A stretch of 9,160 nt of DNA from Methanosarcina sp. UBA5 (GCF_002505485.1 NZ_DAVG01000039.1:1-9160), one strand, 5' to 3'; positions 1 to 6,681 are shown, counted from the stretch's first letter. Made by a program: numbers and translations. The notes: a model not told the origin generated them from the letters alone.

Positions 1-52
1 TCCATTTACAATCACTCAGATCTAGACTTAAATAAACATTGCGATCTTATAT

Positions 53-159
53 GCTGTCCAATAATTACTACCGATAATAAACGAGTTCCTTCTTTTTCAA
101 TTTAAAGTCTTAAGTGCTTTCCATTATCTTTTTACTCTGAAATCGAATTGTCGGACAGC
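53..159. repeat. Imperfect 14-bp inverted repeat with 79-nt interior
   Basis: The left arm GCTGTCCAATAATT (53-66) pairs with the right arm AATTGTCGGACAGC (146-159): twelve Watson-Crick pairs, one G-T and one mismatch. It could be the base of a folded RNA, a pair of protein-binding half-sites, or a relic of a small mobile element. No flanking target duplication was recognised. Confidence 0.4.
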
Positions 160-316
160 CTGTGAAGGTTAGAGTATTCGTGACTCTCTGCGCTCCCGAT
201 GTAATAAAAAAATAAGAGAATGGAAAAAATAAATTAAAATGGCCACGACTCTCAAGGCCACTAGAAAAATAATAACTAACGACGATAAAAAATGAAAAAC
301 CTCACCAAAGCAGAAT

Positions 317-356
317 TAAACTATAACTGAAAAAAGTATTTTTCAGTTATAATTTA
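317..356. terminator. Strong hairpin, 13 perfect base pairs plus 4 outer pairs, possible terminator
   Basis: TATAACTGAAAAA (322-334) pairs perfectly with TTTTTCAGTTATA (339-351) around a 4-nt loop. After one mismatch, four further A-T pairs extend the stem to 317-356. On the minus strand the 3' arm begins with a run of six T. It starts at the tandem TGA-TAA of the cryptic frame, which suits a terminator for minus-strand transcripts. Archaeal termination depends mainly on U-tracts, so the hairpin could instead be a processing signal or a mobile-element end. Confidence 0.45.
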
Positions 357-656
357 TCAGTCGAATACCCCATTGATTGCAGCGGAGTGCGCCAGCGCAA
401 CTTTGATTATTTGCTAATTTTCGGATATTTCCATTATTGTTTTGTAGAGGGCCGCTAGAAAACTGGTGGTGGCGCTTATGTTCTTGTTAATTGGAATGTG
501 GTCTCCGGTATCAAGTAAGGTATTTATCTAGCTGGCAAGCCGGTTCTGTCCTGCAAGGCGCACAGAAAAAAACAAAAGATTCCTGCCTCTTGATGGTCTC
601 TTGATGCTCTGAATAATCTCAGTCAACTGGTCAAAAACCGTCAGTGCAGAAATCAT
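357..656 (-). other. Cryptic 99-codon frame with two in-frame TAG codons (possible pyrrolysine protein, gene remnant or chance)
   Basis: Directly after the helicase and in the same frame, an ATG (654-656) opens a frame of 42 sense codons, then TAG (528-530), 37 sense codons, TAG (414-416), 18 sense codons, and finally TGA-TAA in tandem (354-359). The middle part reads INTLLDTGDHIPINKNIS and so on and has a balanced, protein-like composition, unlike a random AT-rich translation. Stops of the TAA and TGA kind are absent for 99 codons. A strong hairpin (317-356) starts at the tandem stop. There is no good Shine-Dalgarno site, and a hairpin covers the ATG. Methanosarcina species decode TAG as pyrrolysine, so read-through is conceivable. 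A decayed gene or chance openness fits equally well. I recognise no family. Confidence 0.3.
566..577 (-). terminator. U-rich tract, possible helicase transcript terminator
   Basis: Read on the minus strand this is TTTTGTTTTTTT, about 100 nt after the helicase stop. Uninterrupted U-tracts of this kind are the usual archaeal termination signal. If used, it would end transcription inside the cryptic frame, so either the frame is not expressed this way or termination is partial. Confidence 0.4.
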
Positions 657-687
657 CAGTAGTCAGGGATCATCAGATCATTTCTGC
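633..687 (-). terminator. Hairpin over the helicase stop codon followed by a T5 run
   Basis: GCAGAAAT (646-653) pairs with ATTTCTGC (680-687), and three further pairs follow inside after one mismatch, leaving an 18-nt loop. The helicase TGA (678-680) lies in one arm and the ATG of the cryptic frame (654-656) in the other. On the minus strand the stem is followed eight nucleotides later by TTTTT. This may help end the helicase mRNA or hide the downstream ATG. Confidence 0.4.
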
Positions 688-2984
688 CGAATGATATTTT
701 TGACCCGCCTGTCCCATTCCGTAGACTCGAAAAGTTCCTTCAGTTCAGGAGAATCATCTATGAAGCAGAAACCCCAGTAAACCGCAGGCAAGAATTCCCT
801 TTTCCAGTGCTCCTTTTTCTTCTTGTCGAGAAACTGGTAGGTTTCCGAAGACGAGAGTCGGCTTACGAACCCGAGCACCTTCACAAGCTCAGGGATATTC
901 TTCTGGGCCGAACCCAGTTTCAGGCATTTAAGCCTGAGGCTGTCTATCTTTCGGAAATCTGGCTCGAAATTCAGAGTTTTTAAGATCCGGTTTTTCTCGG
1001 GCATCGAGAGATGTCTGCCGTTGTACTTGAGAGAGTTCAGAGCCTGAAGTTTCAGCAGCCATTCAACTTCCCCGAAAACCTTGGGTTTGTGCTGCCTTGA
1101 AACATCCCCTAGCCTGTGATCTTCATAGGCTTCCCGCTTGAGCTTATTTATACTGCCTGCAAGCTCTGCAAGCTCTTCTGCATCCCTAAGTTCCCTGACC
1201 CGGAATCTCAGAGTAGCCTGCATAAGTTCCCGTTTTTCCCGCTCAAAAGCTCCTACGTCCTTTTCTTCGGTCAGTGCGAGCAGGCGTGAGAAATATTTTG
1301 CCCTGATGGAAGTTGGAGGAAGCCTTACCGGGATTTCCCGAACTTGAACCCCTTTTCTTTTTCCGTTCCCTTTTCTTTGAGGCCCAAGTTCCACCTTCTT
1401 AATCTCGATCTTTCCTTCCTCGATTGCCCTGGCTGCATCGCCTTCTGAGAAAAGTTCTTCAAGGCGGATCTCAGGCTGGAGCATCTGCACCTGGTCAACC
1501 TTTTCTCCGGAAAAAACGCCTTCCCCAAAACGCTGGTAGAGAGAGTCAATACTATCAGAAATCTCAAAGACGTTGCCCTGCTGCTTTCCTGAGACTGAAG
1601 AAAGCCTTGTCACCCTTCCGACCTGCTGCTCAAAGAGCCGCATACTCAGGGTAGGGCGCAGCAAAACAAGGGCTTCAAGTCCAGGAAAATCAAACCCTTC
1701 AATCAGCATGCCTACCGTGCACAGCACATAGGGGGGCTTTCCAATCTCCCTGAAAGCTGCAAGAATGGCATTTTGTTCATTTTTGGGCAGTTCAGAACTT
1801 ATAAAAACCGTATCTCGGAACTCGCCTTCAGGGGTATAATTCTCAAAATTTAGGGGCAGGATAGGCTCAGGATCCTTTTCGGATTCCGGGACTGAAATTT
1901 CCCCATTGAAGACCGAGGAGGTAAGCTTTGCATGGAAAGCGTTAATTTCTTCGCCATCAGCCCCTACGCCATAGACACGCTTCCTCACAGGGGCGCAAAA
2001 CACAAGTGTTTTTGCATGCTTGTGTTTTATCATAGAATCGTACACGTCTTTTGCAAGCTGGGTTCTTCTAATTACCTTTTTCAACCTGTCAGGAGTGCTG
2101 CAGTCAAGGAAAAGGTCCTGCTTATCAAGCTCATCAAGCCCTCTTTCAAAATCAAAGATCTCAAAGATATCCTCAGAACTCTCAGCAATCGTATACTTGA
2201 GGGGGGCAAGTTCGTTGTCCAAGATGCACTCAGGAAGGGTTTTTGCATATACTTCCCTCATATCCCCTGCTATTTCATCCACGAACTTGACATTCCCGAC
2301 AACTCCCTGGAACGGGGTTGCAGTCATTCCCAGAATTTTTGTCCTTTCCCCCAATTCATTAAGAAAATCATTTCCTCGGTTGTTAATGAAATTATGGATC
2401 TCATCCACGATTGCAAGGTCGGCAAGTTCAAGAATCAATTTTTTGATCTCAGAGCTCTGCTTTCCAAGTACGGTCTGAAGAGAGGCAAAAAGCACAAAAC
2501 CTCCATTCTTTCCCTGCCCGAAAACTCTCAAAGTTTCAGCAAGTTCTTTTCTGTCAACCTTATGCTCGGATGAGAGAAGTGCGCTATTGGGAAAAAGGGG
2601 CTGGTTTTTCTTCCTGTCATAATAGGTCTGGCTAAGAAGAGGGTTATTTTTCGAGACTAGGAAAAGCACGAGTTTTCCTTCGTCGTAGTACTTTTTCATT
2701 ATATGTTTCGAAAGAAAGGTTTTACCCCAGCCTGTAGGAACCTTGATATAGCCTCTTTGATTAGTTTCAAGATATTTTAGAATATCCTCAAAGATTTTCT
2801 TTTTATCTTTCCTCAAGGGCTCAAGTTCGATGGTTTCCATACCGACTGCGGTCTCATTTGAAATTGTCATCAGTACGCTGTCCTTACACTTGTCAATGTA
2901 AAAGTTTGATATATCAAAACCAGAAAGTGCCTTACAAAGAGGTTTCTGGGAAACTGATATAATCATGCAACGGAAATGCTGCAT
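678..2984 (-). CDS. Superfamily 2 DExH-box helicase, 768 aa, with unassigned C-terminal region
   Basis: An ATP-driven nucleic-acid helicase or translocase. The usual motifs appear in order: Walker A PTGWGKT (residues 83-89), Walker B/DExH VDEIH (193-197), motif III TATP (221-224), motif IV-like TLVFC (326-330), motif V around GMLIEGFDFPG (425-435) and motif VI QQVGRVTR (453-460) with the arginine finger. This layout resembles the COG1061/type III restriction 'Res' helicases. Residues from about 500 to 768 are highly charged and match no domain I recognise. No nuclease or methylase gene is adjacent, so it looks like a solitary helicase; a role in repair or defence is only a guess. The start is uncertain. 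The first ATG (2984) lies only about 10-20 nt below a TATA-like TTATAAAA, and the first 48 residues look unlike the helicase domain. Met7 (2966), Met39 (2870, with an AAGGA upstream) and Met49 (2840) are alternatives. The gene ends in TGA. Confidence 0.87.
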   Translation of the reverse strand: MQHFRCMIISVSQKPLCKALSGFDISNFYIDKCKDSVLMTISNETAVGMETIELEPLRKDKKKIFEDILKYLETNQRGYIKVPTGWGKTFLSKHIMKKYYDEGKLVLFLVSKNNPLLSQTYYDRKKNQPLFPNSALLSSEHKVDRKELAETLRVFGQGKNGGFVLFASLQTVLGKQSSEIKKLILELADLAIVDEIHNFINNRGNDFLNELGERTKILGMTATPFQGVVGNVKFVDEIAGDMREVYAKTLPECILDNELAPLKYTIAESSEDIFEIFDFERGLDELDKQDLFLDCSTPDRLKKVIRRTQLAKDVYDSMIKHKHAKTLVFCAPVRKRVYGVGADGEEINAFHAKLTSSVFNGEISVPESEKDPEPILPLNFENYTPEGEFRDTVFISSELPKNEQNAILAAFREIGKPPYVLCTVGMLIEGFDFPGLEALVLLRPTLSMRLFEQQVGRVTRLSSVSGKQQGNVFEISDSIDSLYQRFGEGVFSGEKVDQVQMLQPEIRLEELFSEGDAARAIEEGKIEIKKVELGPQRKGNGKRKGVQVREIPVRLPPTSIRAKYFSRLLALTEEKDVGAFEREKRELMQATLRFRVRELRDAEELAELAGSINKLKREAYEDHRLGDVSRQHKPKVFGEVEWLLKLQALNSLKYNGRHLSMPEKNRILKTLNFEPDFRKIDSLRLKCLKLGSAQKNIPELVKVLGFVSRLSSSETYQFLDKKKKEHWKREFLPAVYWGFCFIDDSPELKELFESTEWDRRVKNIIRQK

Positions 2985-2993
2985 GCAATTGTA

Positions 2994-3003
2994 AATTTTA
3001 TAA
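2994..3003 (-). promoter_or_regulatory. TATA-like box near the helicase start
   Basis: The minus strand reads TTATAAAATT here. A transcript starting about 25 nt downstream would begin after the first ATG (2984) and just before Met7 (2966). That is an argument for the later start, or for a different promoter: a second TATA-like stretch, CATATATATT, lies at 3151-3160. Confidence 0.4.
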
Positions 3004-3150
3004 GAAGTAACTCCCCATAACTTACAAACGATCAGTAAAAATTTGATTCCAAAAACTTAAATCAGGATTTTTTCATCCAAAACGGAGAAGAACAAACCTA
3101 AAACTACTTTCTTTTAAAAGGAATCCCTTTTCACTAATAAGAATTACGTG

Positions 3151-3160
3151 AATATATATG
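3151..3160 (-). promoter_or_regulatory. Second TATA-like box upstream of the helicase
   Basis: The minus strand reads CATATATATT. If used, it would give the helicase mRNA a leader of roughly 140 nt, containing a small 6-bp hairpin (AAAAGG/CCTTTT, 3116-3131). It sits just past the thrS terminator-like hairpin, a sensible place for the next promoter. Confidence 0.35.
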
Positions 3161-3164
3161 TTAT

Positions 3165-3214
3165 GCCAAAAAGCCAGAAGAAAAAGGCAAACAGGGAATT
3201 TTGTTTCTTCTGGC
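3165..3214 (-). terminator. Terminator-like hairpin plus T5 downstream of thrS
   Basis: GCCAGAAGAAA (3173-3183) pairs perfectly with TTTCTTCTGGC (3204-3214), an 11-bp stem with a 20-nt loop. On the minus strand it is followed at once by TTTTT. It begins 47 nt after the thrS stop, and the helicase has promoter candidates beyond it, so it most likely ends thrS transcription. Confidence 0.55.
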
Positions 3215-3261
3215 GGCTTCCGGAAACTTATTTGAAAGAATTTAGAAGATTTTAAACATAT

Positions 3262-5163
3262 TTAAAAGAACTTTGGCCTTACAGAGAGGTATTTTGCAAG
3301 GGGAAGTTTCCTGTACGGCTTTCCTGCAATTTCGCCTTTAATCCGCGCATTAAGTTCTTCCGGAGTAATTTGCACTTTTTTAGGCTTATTCTGTTCGGAT
3401 TCGGCCCGAATGGTTACGTTTATGGTGCCGTCCTCGAGTTCTTTATCTCCAATGACCACCACGTAAGGGACCCATTCCCTGCCTGCTTCCCTAACTTTCT
3501 TTCCTATTGATAGGTCGCGGTCATCGATGTCAACCCTGCAGTCCAGCTTCTGGGAAACTTCTTCGGCAAAAGCGATGTGTTTTTCTGAGATCGGCACAAC
3601 CCTGACCTGGGTAGGAGAAAGCCACACTGGCAGCATAGGAACCTTTCCTTCTTCAGTTTCCATTGCAGCTTTCTCAAGAAGGGCGTAGATGCAGCGTTCG
3701 ATTGCCCCGCTTGGGGAGCAGTGAAGTACAGTAGGCCTTTCCAGTTTGCCGTCAGCATTTACGTAAGAAATATCATACCTTTCGGCGTTTTCGACATCAA
3801 TCTGAACCGTGGAAAGTGCACTTGCCTTCTCAAGGGCGTCTACGAAGTTAAACTCGAACTTGAGCACAAAGTAGAAGAAACGGGTGTCCCACATCTCCAC
3901 AAGCACGGGCTTGTTTACGGTCCTTGCCATATTAACTACAAGCTCTTTATTAGACTCGTAAAAGTCCCTGGTAAAGCGGATGGCTACCTCATAATCCTTA
4001 ATATGGATCCCTATATTTTCAAGCACATCTATGCAGAGGTCATACTGCTTTTTGAACTGGTCCACAGCCTGGTCCATATTCTCGCAAAGGCTGTGCATGT
4101 CAGGCATGGTAAAAGCCCTGAGCCTTCTCAAGCCCACAAGTTCTCCCCGCTGTTCCTTCCTGAAACTGTAGCGGGTCATTTCGATCATCCGAAGAGGCAG
4201 GTTCCTGTAGGAAATCGTCATATCGTGGTTCATAAGGAACTGTCCGAAACATGCTGCAAAACGCAGGAACATCTGCCGCTTGTCGGACTCGATGGAATAC
4301 TGCCTTGCAGGGAACCTGTCCAGATATTTCTTCAGGGTAGGATGGTTCATGTCGTACATGATAGGAGTTTCGACTTCCATTGCCCCGAAATCAGTTGCGA
4401 CATCAAGTACATAATTTTCAAGGAGAGACTTTACAAGCCTTCCTTTCGGGTAATAGCGCATGTTTCCTGAATCCGACCCTGGCTCGTAATCCGCAAGCTC
4501 AAGCCTCCGCATAAGCTCCACATGAGGAGGAGCCCGCTCAACAGCCCTGCTCTTGGAAATTTCGTAGTTTACAAACTTCTGAAGTTTGGGGTAAGGCGTA
4601 AGATCAAAACTTTCAACCTCATGAAGTTCTCCATCAGGAGTAAGGATGCGCCAGTAGGACTTTGCCGTACCTTCGGCTTTGAGGGCTTCGGAAACTACCT
4701 CTTCGCCGGCTGCTTCGACTTTGCCTACTGCCTTTGCAGTTCCTTCAGGACGTACGCTCCTGGAGAGTTCAGAAAGCGGATGCCCTTTACAGCTGATACT
4801 AAAAGCCTTATACCATCCGAAGGGAGCACGTTTGACCTCGTATTTACCTGAGAGTGCAGTTTCTATCCCTTTGAGTACCTGTACTGCAACTTTAGGAGAA
4901 GAAAGGTCAGAACTTAAGTGAGCGTAAGGATAGAGCATTATACGGTCGGTTTTGACCTGGACAGCTACCTTTTCTATCTCGGCAACCGTCTTTTCTATAG
5001 TTTCCTCGGGATTTGACTCGTCTACACTTTCAACAGCCATAAAAGCGGTAAGTGCTTCCTCAAGCCTGCCGGACTTTAAGGACTCTTCAATTTTTTCAGC
5101 AACTGGAGTTTGTTTTTTGGTTTCGTATTCAATATAATCAGAGTGAATGAGCAATAACTGCAT
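3262..5163 (-). CDS. thrS: Threonyl-tRNA synthetase, archaeal type, 633 aa
   Basis: Class II synthetase that activates threonine and charges tRNA-Thr in the cytoplasm. Residues 1-140 match the archaeal N-terminal editing domain, a D-aminoacyl-tRNA-deacylase-like fold that removes mischarged serine. H82, Y118, K119 and E132 sit where the catalytic residues of this domain are known in other archaeal ThrRS. The catalytic core covers about 235-505: motif 1 region around ETPIM (265-269), motif 2 with R335/E337 and GLRRLRAF (344-351), motif 3 GAIERCIYALLE (486-497). The expected zinc ligands are present as C305, H357 and H481. The anticodon-binding domain follows from about 510. Full length, no disruption. 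The ATG at 5163 is supported by the GTGAT just upstream, which matches part of the anti-Shine-Dalgarno region, and by the characteristic start MQLLLIHSDY. It lies in its own transcription unit with a TATA box about 100 nt upstream. Confidence 0.97.
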   Translation of the reverse strand: MQLLLIHSDYIEYETKKQTPVAEKIEESLKSGRLEEALTAFMAVESVDESNPEETIEKTVAEIEKVAVQVKTDRIMLYPYAHLSSDLSSPKVAVQVLKGIETALSGKYEVKRAPFGWYKAFSISCKGHPLSELSRSVRPEGTAKAVGKVEAAGEEVVSEALKAEGTAKSYWRILTPDGELHEVESFDLTPYPKLQKFVNYEISKSRAVERAPPHVELMRRLELADYEPGSDSGNMRYYPKGRLVKSLLENYVLDVATDFGAMEVETPIMYDMNHPTLKKYLDRFPARQYSIESDKRQMFLRFAACFGQFLMNHDMTISYRNLPLRMIEMTRYSFRKEQRGELVGLRRLRAFTMPDMHSLCENMDQAVDQFKKQYDLCIDVLENIGIHIKDYEVAIRFTRDFYESNKELVVNMARTVNKPVLVEMWDTRFFYFVLKFEFNFVDALEKASALSTVQIDVENAERYDISYVNADGKLERPTVLHCSPSGAIERCIYALLEKAAMETEEGKVPMLPVWLSPTQVRVVPISEKHIAFAEEVSQKLDCRVDIDDRDLSIGKKVREAGREWVPYVVVIGDKELEDGTINVTIRAESEQNKPKKVQITPEELNARIKGEIAGKPYRKLPLAKYLSVRPKFF

Positions 5164-5173
5164 TCTATCACTT

Positions 5174-5199
5174 GTCCGTTTGGTGTGTCCATTTGGTGT
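5174..5199. repeat. Tandem 13-bp repeat in the thrS leader
   Basis: GTCCGTTTGGTGT (5174-5186) is followed directly by GTCCATTTGGTGT (5187-5199), one mismatch. The repeat ends 10 nt before the thrS start codon, so in the mRNA it lies next to the ribosome entry site. Confidence 0.75.
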
Positions 5200-5238
5200 G
5201 GAATTCTGTTCCGAATTTGCTTTGGAATAGTATTCCGA
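5200..5238. repeat. Two copies of GGAATnnTnTTCCGA, 24 bp apart, each self-complementary
   Basis: Copies start at 5200 and 5224. The second contains the palindrome GGAATA-G-TATTCC (5224-5236); the first keeps a weaker GGAA/TTCC stem (5200-5212). Both lie within the predicted thrS leader, so they could form two small RNA hairpins or be half-sites for a protein. Confidence 0.6.
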
Positions 5239-5265
5239 TTAGTTTTGGTTGAATCAAATAATTGA

Positions 5266-5274
5266 TTTATATAA
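5266..5274 (-). promoter_or_regulatory. thrS promoter, TATA box
   Basis: The minus strand reads TTATATAAA, a near-consensus archaeal box A. Initiation about 25 nt downstream (near 5244) would give a leader of roughly 80 nt before the thrS ATG. A 6-bp dyad (ACTGAC/GTCAGT, 5276-5300) sits on the upstream side where the BRE would be, and AATCAA/TTGATT (5252-5267) overlaps the downstream side. Confidence 0.6.
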
Positions 5275-5456
5275 GACTGACTGCGGTCTGTACCGTCAGT
5301 AGATCTTGATTAAAGTGGTAAAGAAGAATATATGACAGTCCTAATATCCTTCAACGATATAAAATAATCCCTTTCGATTGATACTTTTGGACATATTCTG
5401 GAAAGCTCCAGGACCTCCGATATTTTTTAGCCCATTTCTGAGCCTCACTCCTAAAA

Positions 5457-6563
5457 TTATTTTTCTGAATTAACCTTATGGGAATGTCCCAGGTTCTTAA
5501 GGTCTATACAGGTCTCGGCAAGTTCGGGACGGGTATGTTCCTGATAAACCCTGTAAGCCGCAACCAGAGCTCCAAGGAGGATAGGGGCTGCAAAAAAACC
5601 TGCAACCCCTCCGACGAAAGCTCCTCCGAGGAAGGCAAGAATCAGCGGCATCGGATGAATTTTGGATCTCATGCCTGTCAGGTAAGGTTTGAGAATCAGT
5701 TCGGGAGGGCCATAAATTATAAGGGAAGAGACCACAAGGAAAAAAGCTGCACTTTCATATCCGCTTTCAAGGTAGCGCATTAAAGCCAGAGGTACAAGCA
5801 CCATATATCCGGCAAAAAGAGGGATTACCGAAGCTATGAAGATAAGGGTTGCAAGTGCCAGTGCATGGGGAAACCCGAAAGCATAGAATACAAAAACCGA
5901 AGTCACGCTTACTATAAGGGAAGAGTAGGCAGTACCTATGAAAATTCCTCTAAGGATTAGATCCAGGTGACACGCGTAACGGTTTACAATTCCTTTGTAC
6001 TCTTTTGGTATCACGCCAAGAAAAGCGCGGTAAAGCCTGTCACCATCTGCAAGTATATAAAAGCAGAAAATAATCGAAACTATGAAATTAACGACAAAGA
6101 GCCCGATTCCCCGGGCATATGAAAAAATCCCTATGCTGCCTATCGCAGGGATCAACGAGGTAAAAAGGTCCCAGATGGTAGAATTAATGTTTTCCATAAG
6201 TTTTTCAGGAATATTCAGGGCACGTATGAAATCAAAAATTGCTGCCACAACTGCCGCCTGATTGTCAATAATCCAGGAGATCTGGTTTAGGATTTCAACA
6301 ATGCCTGCCCCGACAATGAATACTATAGGGATGAATATGAAAAGACTGGCAATGAGGGCTCCTATTTTTCTATGCTTTTTGAATTTTATCCTGATGGGCC
6401 TGGCAATATAAGCAAAAACTATGCCCAGTACAATCCCGTCTGCCAAGGGCAGCAAAATTATAAACGAAAAGTACAGAAGCAGCGCTACCGCTAGGGCTGC
6501 TCCAATTTTCCACCGGCTGGCGATTATCTGGCTTACTCCGTCAGGGTTTTGGCTCAATCTCAT
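5457..6563 (-). CDS. AI-2E family (UPF0118/PerM) multi-pass membrane protein, 368 aa
   Basis: Polytopic integral membrane protein of the AI-2E exporter/PerM family. Hydrophobic segments are visible near residues 20-54 (two helices with a short turn), 66-88, 152-172, 205-260, 272-292 and 303-336, with a soluble-looking amphipathic stretch between about 90 and 150, as is usual in this family. The glycine-rich end (FLGGAFVGGVAGFFAAPILLGAL, around 311-333, shown here only as landmarks G313, G318, G322, P327) is the conserved family signature. Length is normal. Members have been linked to autoinducer-2 export in bacteria and to Na+/H+ antiport in others; the substrate here cannot be read from sequence, and AI-2 export is doubtful for an archaeon. 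The ATG at 6563 lies about 26-33 nt after a TATA-like TTTATAA, so the mRNA is probably leaderless or nearly so. It is separated by 163 bp from the upstream gene and probably has its own promoter. Confidence 0.9.
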   Translation of the reverse strand: MRLSQNPDGVSQIIASRWKIGAALAVALLLYFSFIILLPLADGIVLGIVFAYIARPIRIKFKKHRKIGALIASLFIFIPIVFIVGAGIVEILNQISWIIDNQAAVVAAIFDFIRALNIPEKLMENINSTIWDLFTSLIPAIGSIGIFSYARGIGLFVVNFIVSIIFCFYILADGDRLYRAFLGVIPKEYKGIVNRYACHLDLILRGIFIGTAYSSLIVSVTSVFVFYAFGFPHALALATLIFIASVIPLFAGYMVLVPLALMRYLESGYESAAFFLVVSSLIIYGPPELILKPYLTGMRSKIHPMPLILAFLGGAFVGGVAGFFAAPILLGALVAAYRVYQEHTRPELAETCIDLKNLGHSHKVNSEK

Positions 6564-6588
6564 TTTTCAGTTCCATTTGGATGGTAAG

Positions 6589-6596
6589 TTATAAAG
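6589..6596 (-). promoter_or_regulatory. TATA-like box of the AI-2E-family gene
   Basis: The minus strand reads CTTTATAA, ending about 26 nt before the ATG at 6563. That spacing predicts an mRNA starting at or within a few bases of the start codon. Confidence 0.5.
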
Positions 6597-6626
6597 TTTA
6601 AGTCAAATTTTAAAAGAGAACGATAG

Positions 6627-6667
6627 AAATGCAAAATCTAACTTTGACTAGAAAATGCAATATCTAA
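6627..6667. repeat. 15-bp direct repeat upstream of the AI-2E-family promoter
   Basis: AAATGCAAAATCTAA (6627-6641) recurs as AAATGCAATATCTAA (6653-6667) with one mismatch, 26 bp apart (about two and a half helical turns). It lies 30-80 bp upstream of the TATA-like box. A separate 7-bp inverted repeat, AGTCAAA/TTTGACT (6601-6607 and 6643-6649), overlaps it. Confidence 0.55.
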
Positions 6668-6681
6668 ATATAATTAGGAAC

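Larger units (their letters stand above)
1..356. other. AT-rich region without a recognisable gene
   Basis: No frame longer than about 20 codons with a credible start is apparent on either strand. What it holds is structural: a 14-bp imperfect inverted repeat with arms at 53-66 and 146-159, oligo-A runs around 206-240 that read as U-rich tracts on the minus strand and could end transcripts arriving from the right, and the hairpin at 317-356. No tRNA, transposase fragment or CRISPR repeat was recognised. Confidence 0.6.

Noticed and set aside
239..330. Two overlapping tiny frames (18 and 12 codons, ATGA overlap) on the plus strand
   Set aside because: The second starts MKNLTKAEL, faintly like BlaI-type regulators, but it stops after 12 codons, lacks a ribosome-binding site and shows no continuation; chance is the simpler view.
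1..677. Possible CRISPR array, tRNA or insertion sequence
   Set aside because: No regularly spaced repeats, no cloverleaf and no transposase-like frame were found.
638..685. C/D-box small RNA pattern (TGATGA...CTGA repeated on the minus strand)
   Set aside because: The C-to-D' and C'-to-D intervals are about 3 and 8 nt, too short for normal guide sequences, and the same bases are explained by the stem-loop.
1932..2573. 213-codon open frame on the plus strand
   Set aside because: Lies wholly antisense to the helicase motor domain, has no domain or start signal, and its codons mirror the constrained opposite strand.
3721..4470. 249-codon open frame on the plus strand
   Set aside because: Antisense to the catalytic core of thrS; composition is the mirror of a conserved gene and no family is recognisable.
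5398..5411. Small hairpin CTGGA/TCCAG downstream of the AI-2E-family gene
   Set aside because: Only five pairs and no T-run after it on the minus strand, so I do not call it a terminator.
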